Part shown: piece after piece, positions 17,857-25,243 of the stretch
Position numbering within the stretch: position 1 is the stretch's first letter
How the letters are laid out: each line of letters starts with the position of its first letter
Source: Halovivax gelatinilyticus
GTDB taxonomy: Archaea; Halobacteriota; Halobacteria; Halobacteriales; Natrialbaceae
Direction of reading: 5' to 3'
Assembly: GCF_024300625.1 (NCBI RefSeq)
Contig: NZ_CP101322.1
Coordinates: 3,051,992-3,115,991, forward strand
Length of the DNA stretch: 64,000 bases
Made by a program: the position numbers and the translations under genes
The notes under the pieces: model-generated
Databases searched by the model: none
Told to the model about the DNA's origin: nothing
The model's input: only the letters and a program-made list of their open reading frames with translations

Positions 17857-18441
17857 ATGGCGAACCCGCCACACCTACTCATCGTCGAGGACGAACCCGA
17901 TCTGGCTAATCTATACGCCGCCTGGCTCACCGATGACTGTACCGTCGAAACGACTTACGACGGGAACGAGGCGCTCGATCTCATCGACGACACCGTCGAC
18001 GTTGTCCTGCTAGACCGCAGAATGCCGGGGCTCTCCGGTGACGACGTTCTCGACACGATCAGAGAGCGGGATCTGGACTGTCGCATCGCGATGGTGACGG
18101 CCGTCGAACCCGACTTCGACATCATCGAAATGGGCTTCGACGACTACCTCGTCAAGCCCGTCTCGAAGGAGGATTTGCGATCCGTGGTGGATCAACTGTT
18201 GCTTCGATCGACGTACGACGAGCAGCTCCAGCAGTACTTTTCGCTTGCCGCGAAGAAAGCGTTGCTCGACGCCCAGAAGACGGACGCAGAACTCAAGGCC
18301 AACGACGAGTACGCGTCGCTCGAAGACCAGCTCGCCGTCATGCGGTCGAAGGTCGACGATACCATGGCCGAACTCTTCAATCAGGACGTTTACCGACGAC
18401 TCTGTCAGGATATCACTCGCCGGTCTGTGGCGACGGATTAG
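17857..18441 (+). CDS. HalX-domain response regulator
   Basis: 194 residues. Receiver domain, about residues 5-115: acidic pair E11/D12, phosphorylatable D53 (VVLLDRRMPG) and K100 (LVKPVS). The HalX domain follows (STYDEQLQQYFSLAAKKALL, then EDQLAVMRSKVDD), a haloarchaeal helical output domain of unknown mechanism. No DNA-binding domain is evident, so the output is probably protein-mediated. It is convergent with the PAS/GAF sensor gene at 18576-20450, and the two may be related functionally, though the neighbouring sensor lacks a standard phosphorylatable histidine. Confidence 0.9.
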   Translation: MANPPHLLIVEDEPDLANLYAAWLTDDCTVETTYDGNEALDLIDDTVDVVLLDRRMPGLSGDDVLDTIRERDLDCRIAMVTAVEPDFDIIEMGFDDYLVKPVSKEDLRSVVDQLLLRSTYDEQLQQYFSLAAKKALLDAQKTDAELKANDEYASLEDQLAVMRSKVDDTMAELFNQDVYRRLCQDITRRSVATD

Positions 18442-18575
18442 AACTCGACTGTTACTTCTACCGGCTCGCAGCTACTGTCTGGACCAGCCGCTGCGGTCGA
18501 ATCGACTCTGCGATCGGTCGGGGTCCCGACGTGATTCCGACGGTGACTCGTTGCTATCGGTCAGATTGATTCCGG

Positions 18576-20450
18576 TCAGACTGGTTCGAGCGTCGTCACG
18601 TCGCGTACTTCGAACCGCGTCCCGCCCCGGTCTCCGACCCCGATCGAGACGGACCAGTCGTGGGCTTCTGCGATCGCTCGCGCGACGGCGAGCCCGAGTC
18701 CGTCTGTCGATTCGTCGCCGTCGATAGTGAAGTCCGGAAGCGTCTCGGTCGTCGTCGCGTTCTTCGAGGCGTCGTCCAGGATGAAAAACCCGCGCGAACC
18801 GGTCGCGTAGGACTCGATGCCTAACGTTCCGATCTGAATCGTGACGTTCCCGTCCGACCGGCGAGCGGCGTCGTCGAAGACGGTTTCGAGCAGGTACCGA
18901 AACCGCTCCGGATCGGCCCTGAGCGTCGCGCCGTCTTCGACGACGACGGCCGCACTCTCTAAGCGGGATGTGGAAACGGCGTCGTCGATCGCCGTCTCGA
19001 GGTCGACGAGCGCCCGCGGTCCGACTGACGTCGCGTTTCGGGCGTACTCGCGGATGTCGTCGATGAGCCGTTCGGTTCGGTCGAGGGTCTTCGTGGCCTC
19101 GTCTTCGGCGAACGGAAACTCCCACTCGTTCGATTCAACCGTCTCCGACTCGAGGGCGTCGGCAAGCGCGGTCAGTTCGTTCTTCAAATCCTCCGAGAGG
19201 ACCGTCGCGACGGCTTCGAGACGCTCTGACTGTCGCTCGAGTCGTTCGGTTCGATCTCTGAGGACCTGCTCGCGGTCAGCCCGGTCGAGGGCGGCACGGG
19301 TGTTTTCCGCCAGGGTAGAGAGCAGTTCGAGATCGGTTTCGTCGAACCGGTGGCGTTCGAACGAACCGGTCATCAGGATGCCGTAGGCGCCGATCGGACA
19401 GATGATCTCACTTCGAAGCGGCGTATCCGGATTGTACAGTCCGTCCTCCTCTGAGAGGTCGTCGTAGAGCACCGGGGAGCCGTCTTCGTAGACGTCCCAG
19501 ACGAGTCCTTCACCCGGGCGAAACCGGGGAAGACCGCCGAATTGTTCGTGGGCGCCGGCCGTTCCGGCGATCGGATCGAGGTAGCCGTGCTCCTGATCGA
19601 GCATCCAGATGCCGCTGATCGGGAGTTCGAGGAGATCACTTCCCGCGTGGACGGCGATCGCACAGATCTCTTCGGGATCTGAGGACTCTAGCAACCACCG
19701 GGTGATCTCGTGGAGCGAGTGGACGAGTCGTTCGTAGTCGCGTTGTTTCGTGACGTCTCGAAAGACGAGTGCGAGTCGAGCGCGCTCTGAGTCGATAGCG
19801 GCGATTCGAAGCTCTCCGATGCGTTCGTTCGAACCGTCCGCCGTGTAACTCACGTTTAGCGTCCGGGACGCTGCTTTTCCCGTTCCGACCTCGTCGATCG
19901 CTCGTCCGATGGAGACGACGTCCTCAGCCGGGACTTCGGCCCGCCTGGTGACGGTGTCTACGTGTTCTCCGATGATCTCCGATTCAGAAACGCCGAGTAC
20001 GCGGCTCGCGGTTTCGTTGATCGAGACAATCGTGTATCGTTCGTTGAGCGTAAGAACGCCGTCGTCGAGCGCTTCGATCACGGCCGCCTGCTGGGCAAAC
20101 TCCGACTCGCGCGCCTTTCGCTCGTTCGCGTCCAGCAGGCAGACGGTGAGGCCGTTTTCGGTAGGATAGGCGCGTGCTTCGTACCAGTTGTCCCCGCTCG
20201 GGCCGTAGCAATCCGCCGATGTCGTCGTTCGAGATTGCATGGCCTCGAACAGCGCACTCGAGAACCGGTCGTCGAATTCCGGCGGGAGGACGTCCCAGAG
20301 AAGTCGGCCGTGCAACGTTTCGTTCGACCGCCTGAACAACCTCGTCGCCGACTGATTACAGTAGGTGAGCTTCCAGTCCGTATCGACTGTGAAGAACACG
20401 TCCGAGATGCGCGCGAGTGGTTCGACCGATTTCTCACCCACAGCGCTCAC
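18576..20450 (-). CDS. PAS-PAS-GAF sensor protein with degenerate histidine kinase core
   Basis: 624 residues from a GTG at 20450. There is no ATG near the expected N-terminus, and an upstream extension to 20738 would overlap the next gene, so the start is uncertain. Two PAS domains (about 10-110 and 125-230), a GAF domain (about 250-395) and a kinase-like region follow. In the latter, the position of the phospho-acceptor His reads LSEDLKNEL (Glu420), the N-box reads VFDDA (Asp527 for Asn), and the G1 box is LDDASKN, without glycines. A G2-like GLGLAVARAIAEAH remains. It probably senses small molecules or light/redox but is unlikely to autophosphorylate normally. Confidence 0.8.
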   Translation of the reverse strand: MSAVGEKSVEPLARISDVFFTVDTDWKLTYCNQSATRLFRRSNETLHGRLLWDVLPPEFDDRFSSALFEAMQSRTTTSADCYGPSGDNWYEARAYPTENGLTVCLLDANERKARESEFAQQAAVIEALDDGVLTLNERYTIVSINETASRVLGVSESEIIGEHVDTVTRRAEVPAEDVVSIGRAIDEVGTGKAASRTLNVSYTADGSNERIGELRIAAIDSERARLALVFRDVTKQRDYERLVHSLHEITRWLLESSDPEEICAIAVHAGSDLLELPISGIWMLDQEHGYLDPIAGTAGAHEQFGGLPRFRPGEGLVWDVYEDGSPVLYDDLSEEDGLYNPDTPLRSEIICPIGAYGILMTGSFERHRFDETDLELLSTLAENTRAALDRADREQVLRDRTERLERQSERLEAVATVLSEDLKNELTALADALESETVESNEWEFPFAEDEATKTLDRTERLIDDIREYARNATSVGPRALVDLETAIDDAVSTSRLESAAVVVEDGATLRADPERFRYLLETVFDDAARRSDGNVTIQIGTLGIESYATGSRGFFILDDASKNATTTETLPDFTIDGDESTDGLGLAVARAIAEAHDWSVSIGVGDRGGTRFEVRDVTTLEPV

Positions 20451-20623
20451 CGGACGCTCCGTCCCGATCGTAGGTTCCGTCGTCTGAGACTCATTGCTCG
20501 TGTCGTGAGACCGTCGGGTCTGTCTCTCATTTCGCTGGTGGGTATTTGAGTGTCGCGGCCAACGTGACAATCGAACCCACGTCGGTCCGGACACACTTGT
20601 CTGTGGTCGCCGACGGGCGCCTC

Positions 20624-21154
20624 TCAATACTCTCTGAAGAGTATCGCCTTCACGTCGTCTTTGGTCTGGACGTCCTCGGACCCGCCGTCGGGTAATTCGA
20701 CGCGATAGCGGTAGTCCGCAGCGGGAGATTCGCCCCACTTGTCGTCGTGCGTGTCGAGGAGGTTCATCATCCGATCGAGTAACTCGTCGTCGTCGGCTGA
20801 CCCGCCCGACGAAGCGTCGCCGTCTGAATCGTCGGAGGTATCGTCTCCATCGCCGTCTGCGGTAGCGTCGCCATCGTTCTCAGCGCTGTCGGCGGGCGCG
20901 TCGTCTGTCGATGTATCCGTCTCGTCGGGCGAGGGTGTACCGTCTTCTTCGAAGCTGACTTCCGTCCCGTCGGTCTCGACGTCGAGGTCGAACGTCTCGT
21001 CGAGATCGAACTCGGCGTCCATGTTGTCGAGCAGGAACTGCACCGCATCGCACTCGCGACAGATTCCGTACCGGCCGACGACCTCCCTGGAGAGTTCCTC
21101 GCGGAGCTGGGTGATGAACGCGTGCTGTGCATCGGTTACCTCGATCGTTTGCAT
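20624..21154 (-). CDS. Conserved haloarchaeal protein with long acidic linker
   Basis: 176 residues, from the ATG at 21154. Residues 1-55 (starting MQTIEVTDAQHAFITQLREE and including GICRECDAVQFLLDN) form a conserved helical part with a C-x2-C pair. Residues 60-125 are an Asp/Ser/Gly/Ala low-complexity linker. The last 55 residues (MMNLLDTHDDKWGE, YRYRVELPDGG, VKAILFREY) form a second conserved part. An upstream extension to 21214 is hydrophobic and basic, unlike the rest, so I excluded it. I do not recognise the family; a ribbon-like DNA-binding start is possible but unproven. Confidence 0.65.
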   Translation of the reverse strand: MQTIEVTDAQHAFITQLREELSREVVGRYGICRECDAVQFLLDNMDAEFDLDETFDLDVETDGTEVSFEEDGTPSPDETDTSTDDAPADSAENDGDATADGDGDDTSDDSDGDASSGGSADDDELLDRMMNLLDTHDDKWGESPAADYRYRVELPDGGSEDVQTKDDVKAILFREY

Positions 21155-21247
21155 ACTCGGCCGATACGTCGGGAAGTACATAACTGTTCGAGCCACGGAG
21201 GCGATGACGAACACCGGCCTTATGTTTTACGCCGAGAATAATCCGCT

Positions 21248-21811
21248 ATGGTCGAGATGGAATCGGAAACCGAACTCGAAGCCGGCGACGCCCCACCCCA
21301 GTTCGAACTCCGGGGAACCGACGGCGAGACCTACACGCTCGAATCGTTCGACGAATACGACGCACTCTTGCTCGTTTTCACCTGTAATCACTGTCCGTAC
21401 GCGAAGGCGAAATTCGACCTGCTGAACGAACTCACCGCCTCCTACGACGACGCCGCGATCGTCGGGGTCAATCCGAACGACGCCGAGGAGTATCCCGACG
21501 ACTCCGTCGAACGCATGACCGAACTGGTGGCGGATGGAACGATCCAGTGGGACGCGTACCTGCGCGACGAAACCCAGGAGGTCGCCGCCGCGTACGGTGC
21601 CGTTTGTACGCCTGATCCCTTCCTGTTCGCCCGCGAGGGGGACGACTGGTCGCTCGTCTACCAGGGACGGCTCGACGACGCCCTCGACCCCGACGACGAA
21701 CCAACCCGATTCGAAATAAAAGAGGCGCTGGATGCGGTCCTGGCCGACGAACCGGTGGACCTCGAGTGGAATCCCTCCAGGGGCTGTTCGATAAAGTGGC
21801 GCGACGCCTGA
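21248..21811 (+). CDS. Thioredoxin-like peroxiredoxin-family protein
   Basis: 187 residues. The fold start is DAPPQFELRGTDGETYTL, followed by LLLVFTCNHCPYAKAKFD, where C-x2-C (CNHC) replaces the single peroxidatic cysteine of AhpC/TSA proteins. GRLDDALDP near the C-terminus is typical of the redoxin family with this CNHCPYAK motif. It is probably a cytoplasmic disulfide reductase or peroxide-reducing enzyme; substrate is unknown. Two in-frame ATGs (21248 and 21254) are possible; no membrane segment is present. Confidence 0.8.
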   Translation: MVEMESETELEAGDAPPQFELRGTDGETYTLESFDEYDALLLVFTCNHCPYAKAKFDLLNELTASYDDAAIVGVNPNDAEEYPDDSVERMTELVADGTIQWDAYLRDETQEVAAAYGAVCTPDPFLFAREGDDWSLVYQGRLDDALDPDDEPTRFEIKEALDAVLADEPVDLEWNPSRGCSIKWRDA

Positions 21812-21894
21812 GCAGATCTGCGAATCACCGTCGAGCCACCCAGTAAGTCATCGATCGGTTCGACGGCGATTTTTCTCCATCGGTCGACTCTCGG

Positions 21895-22359
21895 TCACTC
21901 ACTCGGTGGTTCTGCCGCCGACCGATCGAGCGAGACGAGCGTCGAAATTCTCGCGTTTTCTTTCAGTTCGATACCCCCGGTCGGGACCGACAGCGGGAGC
22001 AACGGAAGGTGTGAATCGACCCGGACCGAGGGATGAGAGCCACCCCTGGCGAGAAGTTCGTTTCGCGGCTGGACGAACAGCGTCGAGTCGGCTTCCCCGG
22101 TCAGAAACTCGTTGTACTGGACGACGTACTGGCCGGCTTCGAGCGACCACCACTCGTACGTATCTCCCTCGACCCGGGGTGTCGATTCAACCGGTTCGAG
22201 CGTCGCGTCCGATAACTCGTCCCCGCCGAAGTCGAGAGCGCCCGGGTCGGTCACTCGGTAGACGACGCTAACCGTCAGGTCGATTCCGGTATCGTGCACC
22301 TGCGTCGGCTCGTGAACCATGTTCTCGACGAGCGCCGACAGTGGGTTCGAAGCGGACAT
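21895..22359 (-). CDS. dUTPase/dCTP-deaminase-fold protein
   Basis: 154 residues, acidic and soluble. The last half (LEAGQYVVQYNEFLTG, LFVQPRNELLARGG, VDSHLPLLPLSVPTGGIELKEN, ARISTLV) has the beta pattern of the dUTPase-like fold. The usual dUTPase motif 3 (GVIDxxYxG) is not complete: the motif-like GGIELKENARI lacks the Asp/Tyr pair. It is therefore probably an inactive, divergent or otherwise specialised relative of Dcd (also encoded at 43377-43976). Function unknown. Confidence 0.55.
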   Translation of the reverse strand: MSASNPLSALVENMVHEPTQVHDTGIDLTVSVVYRVTDPGALDFGGDELSDATLEPVESTPRVEGDTYEWWSLEAGQYVVQYNEFLTGEADSTLFVQPRNELLARGGSHPSVRVDSHLPLLPLSVPTGGIELKENARISTLVSLDRSAAEPPSE

Positions 22360-22435
22360 GACGTGTACGAGTACCTACTTCACGGAACCAATATGATGGT
22401 TCCGCCACGACCTGACAGTGATAGAACACTTCCGT

Positions 22436-22864
22436 TCAGTACTCCGGGTCTCGATCCAGAACGTCCTCGGACGTCGCCATCGGCGCCCGCGATCCGTACT
22501 CCCGAAACCCGAGGTAGACGGTCGTCACGATACCGCAGAGTGCCGCGCTCATCGTGAGGTGAGCCAGCGCGCCGGTTGCGATTCCCGCTTCGACGATCGG
22601 TGCCAGCGCGTACAGGCTCGAACCGCCGACAGCGAGAATCCACGCCCCGATGGCGGCCATCGCGTGTTCGGTCCGCGAAATCGACTTCGACCACGCGGCC
22701 AGAAGGAGAACGCCGGCTGCCAGCAATGCGGTCGCCAGGATAGCCGGTTCGATCGCCGCGTTCGGTTCGAAGAGCAGGCTCGCCGTCGCGAAACAACCGA
22801 CCGCGAGGGCCGGTGCGATCCGGTTGGAAGTGATCGAGACGGATTGCACGGTCGTTGGCCCCAC
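22436..22864 (-). CDS. Small four-helix membrane protein
   Basis: 142 residues with four hydrophobic stretches (RIAPALAVGCFATASLLF, AILATALLAAGVLLLAA, AMAAIGAWILAVGGSSLYAL, LAHLTMSAALCGIVTTVYLG). The start is a GTG at 22864, and a later GTG at 22849 is possible. No conserved motif is recognised. It is divergent, with a 387-base gap, from the KaiC-like gene. Function unknown. Confidence 0.5.
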   Translation of the reverse strand: MGPTTVQSVSITSNRIAPALAVGCFATASLLFEPNAAIEPAILATALLAAGVLLLAAWSKSISRTEHAMAAIGAWILAVGGSSLYALAPIVEAGIATGALAHLTMSAALCGIVTTVYLGFREYGSRAPMATSEDVLDRDPEY

Positions 22865-23251
22865 CAGTATTCGGGGGTTGAAATAGTTGTTGGGCGACGG
22901 TCATCACCCTCGCTGTGAAACTGCTCGTTGGGATTGGCGCTCCGAATTCGGCCTGTCGGTAGCACGGCAGCCACTGCCAGCCAATCCACCTGGTGAGCGA
23001 GCGCGTTCCGGTCTCGATGCTCGAGCGAAAGGTCAGTCGCCGAAACTCGCCTGGAGTGGCGGCCTGACCCTGCGAAAACTGCGCGAGCACCTGGCTCACC
23101 GAACCGTTGGGGACGGCAACAACATATATCCCCGTGCGATTCGACGATTCTGGGTAACGGCGCCGCCAACGGAAGACCCCATGGCCCAGATAGAACGCAT
23201 CGCGACCGCTCGCCGACGGGTAGCGATCGCGTTCGGTCGCAGGTGGTCCAA
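22865..23251. other. Gene-poor stretch upstream of the KaiC-like gene
   Basis: 387 bases. The only candidate is a tiny ORF at 23181-23255 (24 codons, arginine-rich) whose stop overlaps the KaiC-like start as ATGA. A TATATAT-like element at about 23124-23131 could serve that leader or the KaiC-like gene. Longer ORFs here are arginine-rich and look like unused frames. I see no RNA gene or repeat. Confidence 0.4.
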
Positions 23252-24298
23252 ATGACCGATGAGGAGCTTCGCGACGATTGGTTCGAACGGGCGCTCTCGG
23301 GTTCAGATACCGCCGATGAGGAATCAGGATCGCCCGAAATCTACGGCGAAGACGCGGAAGAGGTGGCCCACGACGAAGAAGCGGACGATGCGATCGATGA
23401 CGAAGAAGCGGACGATCCGGACTACGACGATGGCGCTGATGATTCATCTACGGGTCTGTTCGACGAGGATTTCGGCGCCGCGCTCGAGAACGTGGAGGTT
23501 CCAGCCGGGCCATCAGAATCGTCCGGTCCCGATGGGTTCGACGACGTCGATTTCGGATTAGAGCCGGAGACGCCGGACTTCGACGAGGAATTAGAGACCG
23601 AACTCCCGCGTATCGAACTCGGAATCGATGGTCTCGATCGGATGATCCAGGGTGGCATCCCCGAACGCTCGTTGATGGTTGCGATCGGAAGCGCCGGGAC
23701 AGGTAAGACGACGTTCGGCCTCCAGTTTCTCAACCACTGTCTGGAAGACGGGGATCGAGCGGTCTACGTGACCCTAGAAGAGACCAAACAACGCGTTATC
23801 AATAGCGCGACGGAGAAGGGATGGCGATTCGACGAGTTTGCCGACCGGGGCGACCTGGCGATCGTCGACATCGATCCGATCGAGATGGCCACGCACCTGG
23901 ATGCGATCCAGGACGAACTCCCGACGCTCATCGAGAACTTCGGAGCGAGCCGGTTCGTTCTCGACTCCGTCTCCTTACTCGAGATGATGTACGAAGACCG
24001 GGCTCAGAGACGAAACGAGATATACGACTTTACCAGGAGCTTAAAGCGAGCCGGTGTCACGTCCCTGCTGACGAGCGAAGCGTCCGAGAACACACCCTAC
24101 GCCTCTCGGTACGGCATCGTCGAGTACCTCACCGACGCCGTCTTCGTACTCCAGTACGTACGCCCCGACGACTTTCGCGAAACGCGCCTCGCCGTCGAGA
24201 TCCAGAAGATCCGAGATGCGAATCACTCGCGAGAGAAAAAGCCCTACGAGATTACGAGTGATGGGATCTCCGTCCACCAGCAAGCGAATCTGTTCTGA
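23252..24298 (+). CDS. KaiC-like RecA-superfamily ATPase with acidic N-terminal tail
   Basis: 348 residues. The first 110 are a highly acidic, low-complexity tail. The KaiC-type domain follows: Walker A GSAGTGKT at 146-153, catalytic Glu pair at about 176-177 (VTLEETKQRV), and strand/Walker B FVLDSVSLLEMM. Only one KaiC domain is present, unlike the two in cyanobacterial KaiC. Archaeal single-domain KaiC-like proteins are ATPases linked to signalling, motility or circadian-like regulation, but no specific role can be claimed. Start ATG 23252 is preferred to the in-frame GTG at 23243. Confidence 0.8.
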   Translation: MTDEELRDDWFERALSGSDTADEESGSPEIYGEDAEEVAHDEEADDAIDDEEADDPDYDDGADDSSTGLFDEDFGAALENVEVPAGPSESSGPDGFDDVDFGLEPETPDFDEELETELPRIELGIDGLDRMIQGGIPERSLMVAIGSAGTGKTTFGLQFLNHCLEDGDRAVYVTLEETKQRVINSATEKGWRFDEFADRGDLAIVDIDPIEMATHLDAIQDELPTLIENFGASRFVLDSVSLLEMMYEDRAQRRNEIYDFTRSLKRAGVTSLLTSEASENTPYASRYGIVEYLTDAVFVLQYVRPDDFRETRLAVEIQKIRDANHSREKKPYEITSDGISVHQQANLF

Positions 24299-24353
24299 GT
24301 CGACGGGATGACCGTCGCCTGCGGTACGGCGATCGTCGGCTGACCGGATCGAT

Positions 24354-25145
24354 TCATCCGTACCGTTCTGCGTGGGTCGCACAGAACTCCGTCCCCTGTA
24401 ACTGGGCTGCGACGAGGTCTTCGTGATAGTGGGCGTTGTAGAGTCGACACTGTTCGTCCTCGCAGAACGCCGTTCCGGTCGACGCATAGTGGACGGCCTG
24501 AAGCACGTATCCCTTCAGCGCGTCGGTCGTCCGAGGATCGTCTTCGACGAGAAAGTCGCCGTCGATCTGATTCTCCAGTACCTCCCTGGGAGGGGAATCT
24601 CCCGAGAGCATCGCGTGTTTTTGCTTTGCTTTGTAGTACGCCTCGGGCTTTGCCGGTGCTTCGTAGAGCCCCGGAACGGAGAGCAGTGTCGGATGGCCGA
24701 GAACGTTCACTCGTTTGTGCCAGCGTCCATCGTGATCGCCCCACGTCCCGAGCGCGCGGTCGAGCAGGATCACGTGAACGGTGTCGAGTGACGCCTCCGT
24801 CGCCGGCAGCTGTCCATTGAGTACTCGCTGGATTTGCTGGCCGTCGTAGAGGACACCACCTTCCCGTTCGGGGTGTTCTAGCGCGCGCTGTTCGTACCGA
24901 ACGATGCCGAGCATCGTGTTGCCGGTCTCTCGATCGTACGGTGAGAGGACTCGCGCCTCGGCAAACGCGGTCGCCAACTCGTCTACGGGTCCCTCGTCGA
25001 GAAATCTATCTTCGACGGTCACCGCTGGTGGGGGTTCGCCACCTGCCGCCGCATCGAGTCGGTCGCGGAGCCACGCGGCGAGTTCCTCAGCATCGGCGTT
25101 CGTCGTCGTCGCGCGATACAGTCGAACGCGTTCGATCATATCCAT
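24354..25145 (-). CDS. Conserved archaeal protein, DUF6775-like (tentative)
   Basis: 263 residues from the ATG at 25145; an alternative ATG is at 25139. Distinctive conserved parts are HVILLDRALGTWGDHDGRWH, LYEAPAKPEAYY and a C-terminal FCEDEQCRLYNAHYHED with LQGTEFCATH. The His/Cys-rich end suggests a metal site (zinc), and the pattern matches my memory of an archaeal family listed as DUF6775 (putative metallopeptidase). That identification is tentative. No signal peptide or transmembrane helix. It is convergent with the KaiC-like gene. Confidence 0.55.
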   Translation of the reverse strand: MDMIERVRLYRATTTNADAEELAAWLRDRLDAAAGGEPPPAVTVEDRFLDEGPVDELATAFAEARVLSPYDRETGNTMLGIVRYEQRALEHPEREGGVLYDGQQIQRVLNGQLPATEASLDTVHVILLDRALGTWGDHDGRWHKRVNVLGHPTLLSVPGLYEAPAKPEAYYKAKQKHAMLSGDSPPREVLENQIDGDFLVEDDPRTTDALKGYVLQAVHYASTGTAFCEDEQCRLYNAHYHEDLVAAQLQGTEFCATHAERYG

Positions 25146-25243
25146 GCTACAGCGAGCCGGGTCGAAACCGTTGCGATCTCCGTCCTTCAATTCTATCGGA
25201 TCTCGGAAAAAGTATTAGGGGTCTTCGGTCGCACGAGTGAGCC

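Noticed and set aside
20451-20738. Upstream extension of the PAS/GAF sensor to an ATG at 20738
   Set aside because: The extra 96 residues are arginine-rich, unlike the rest of the protein, and overlap the coding sequence of the upstream same-strand gene by 115 bases.
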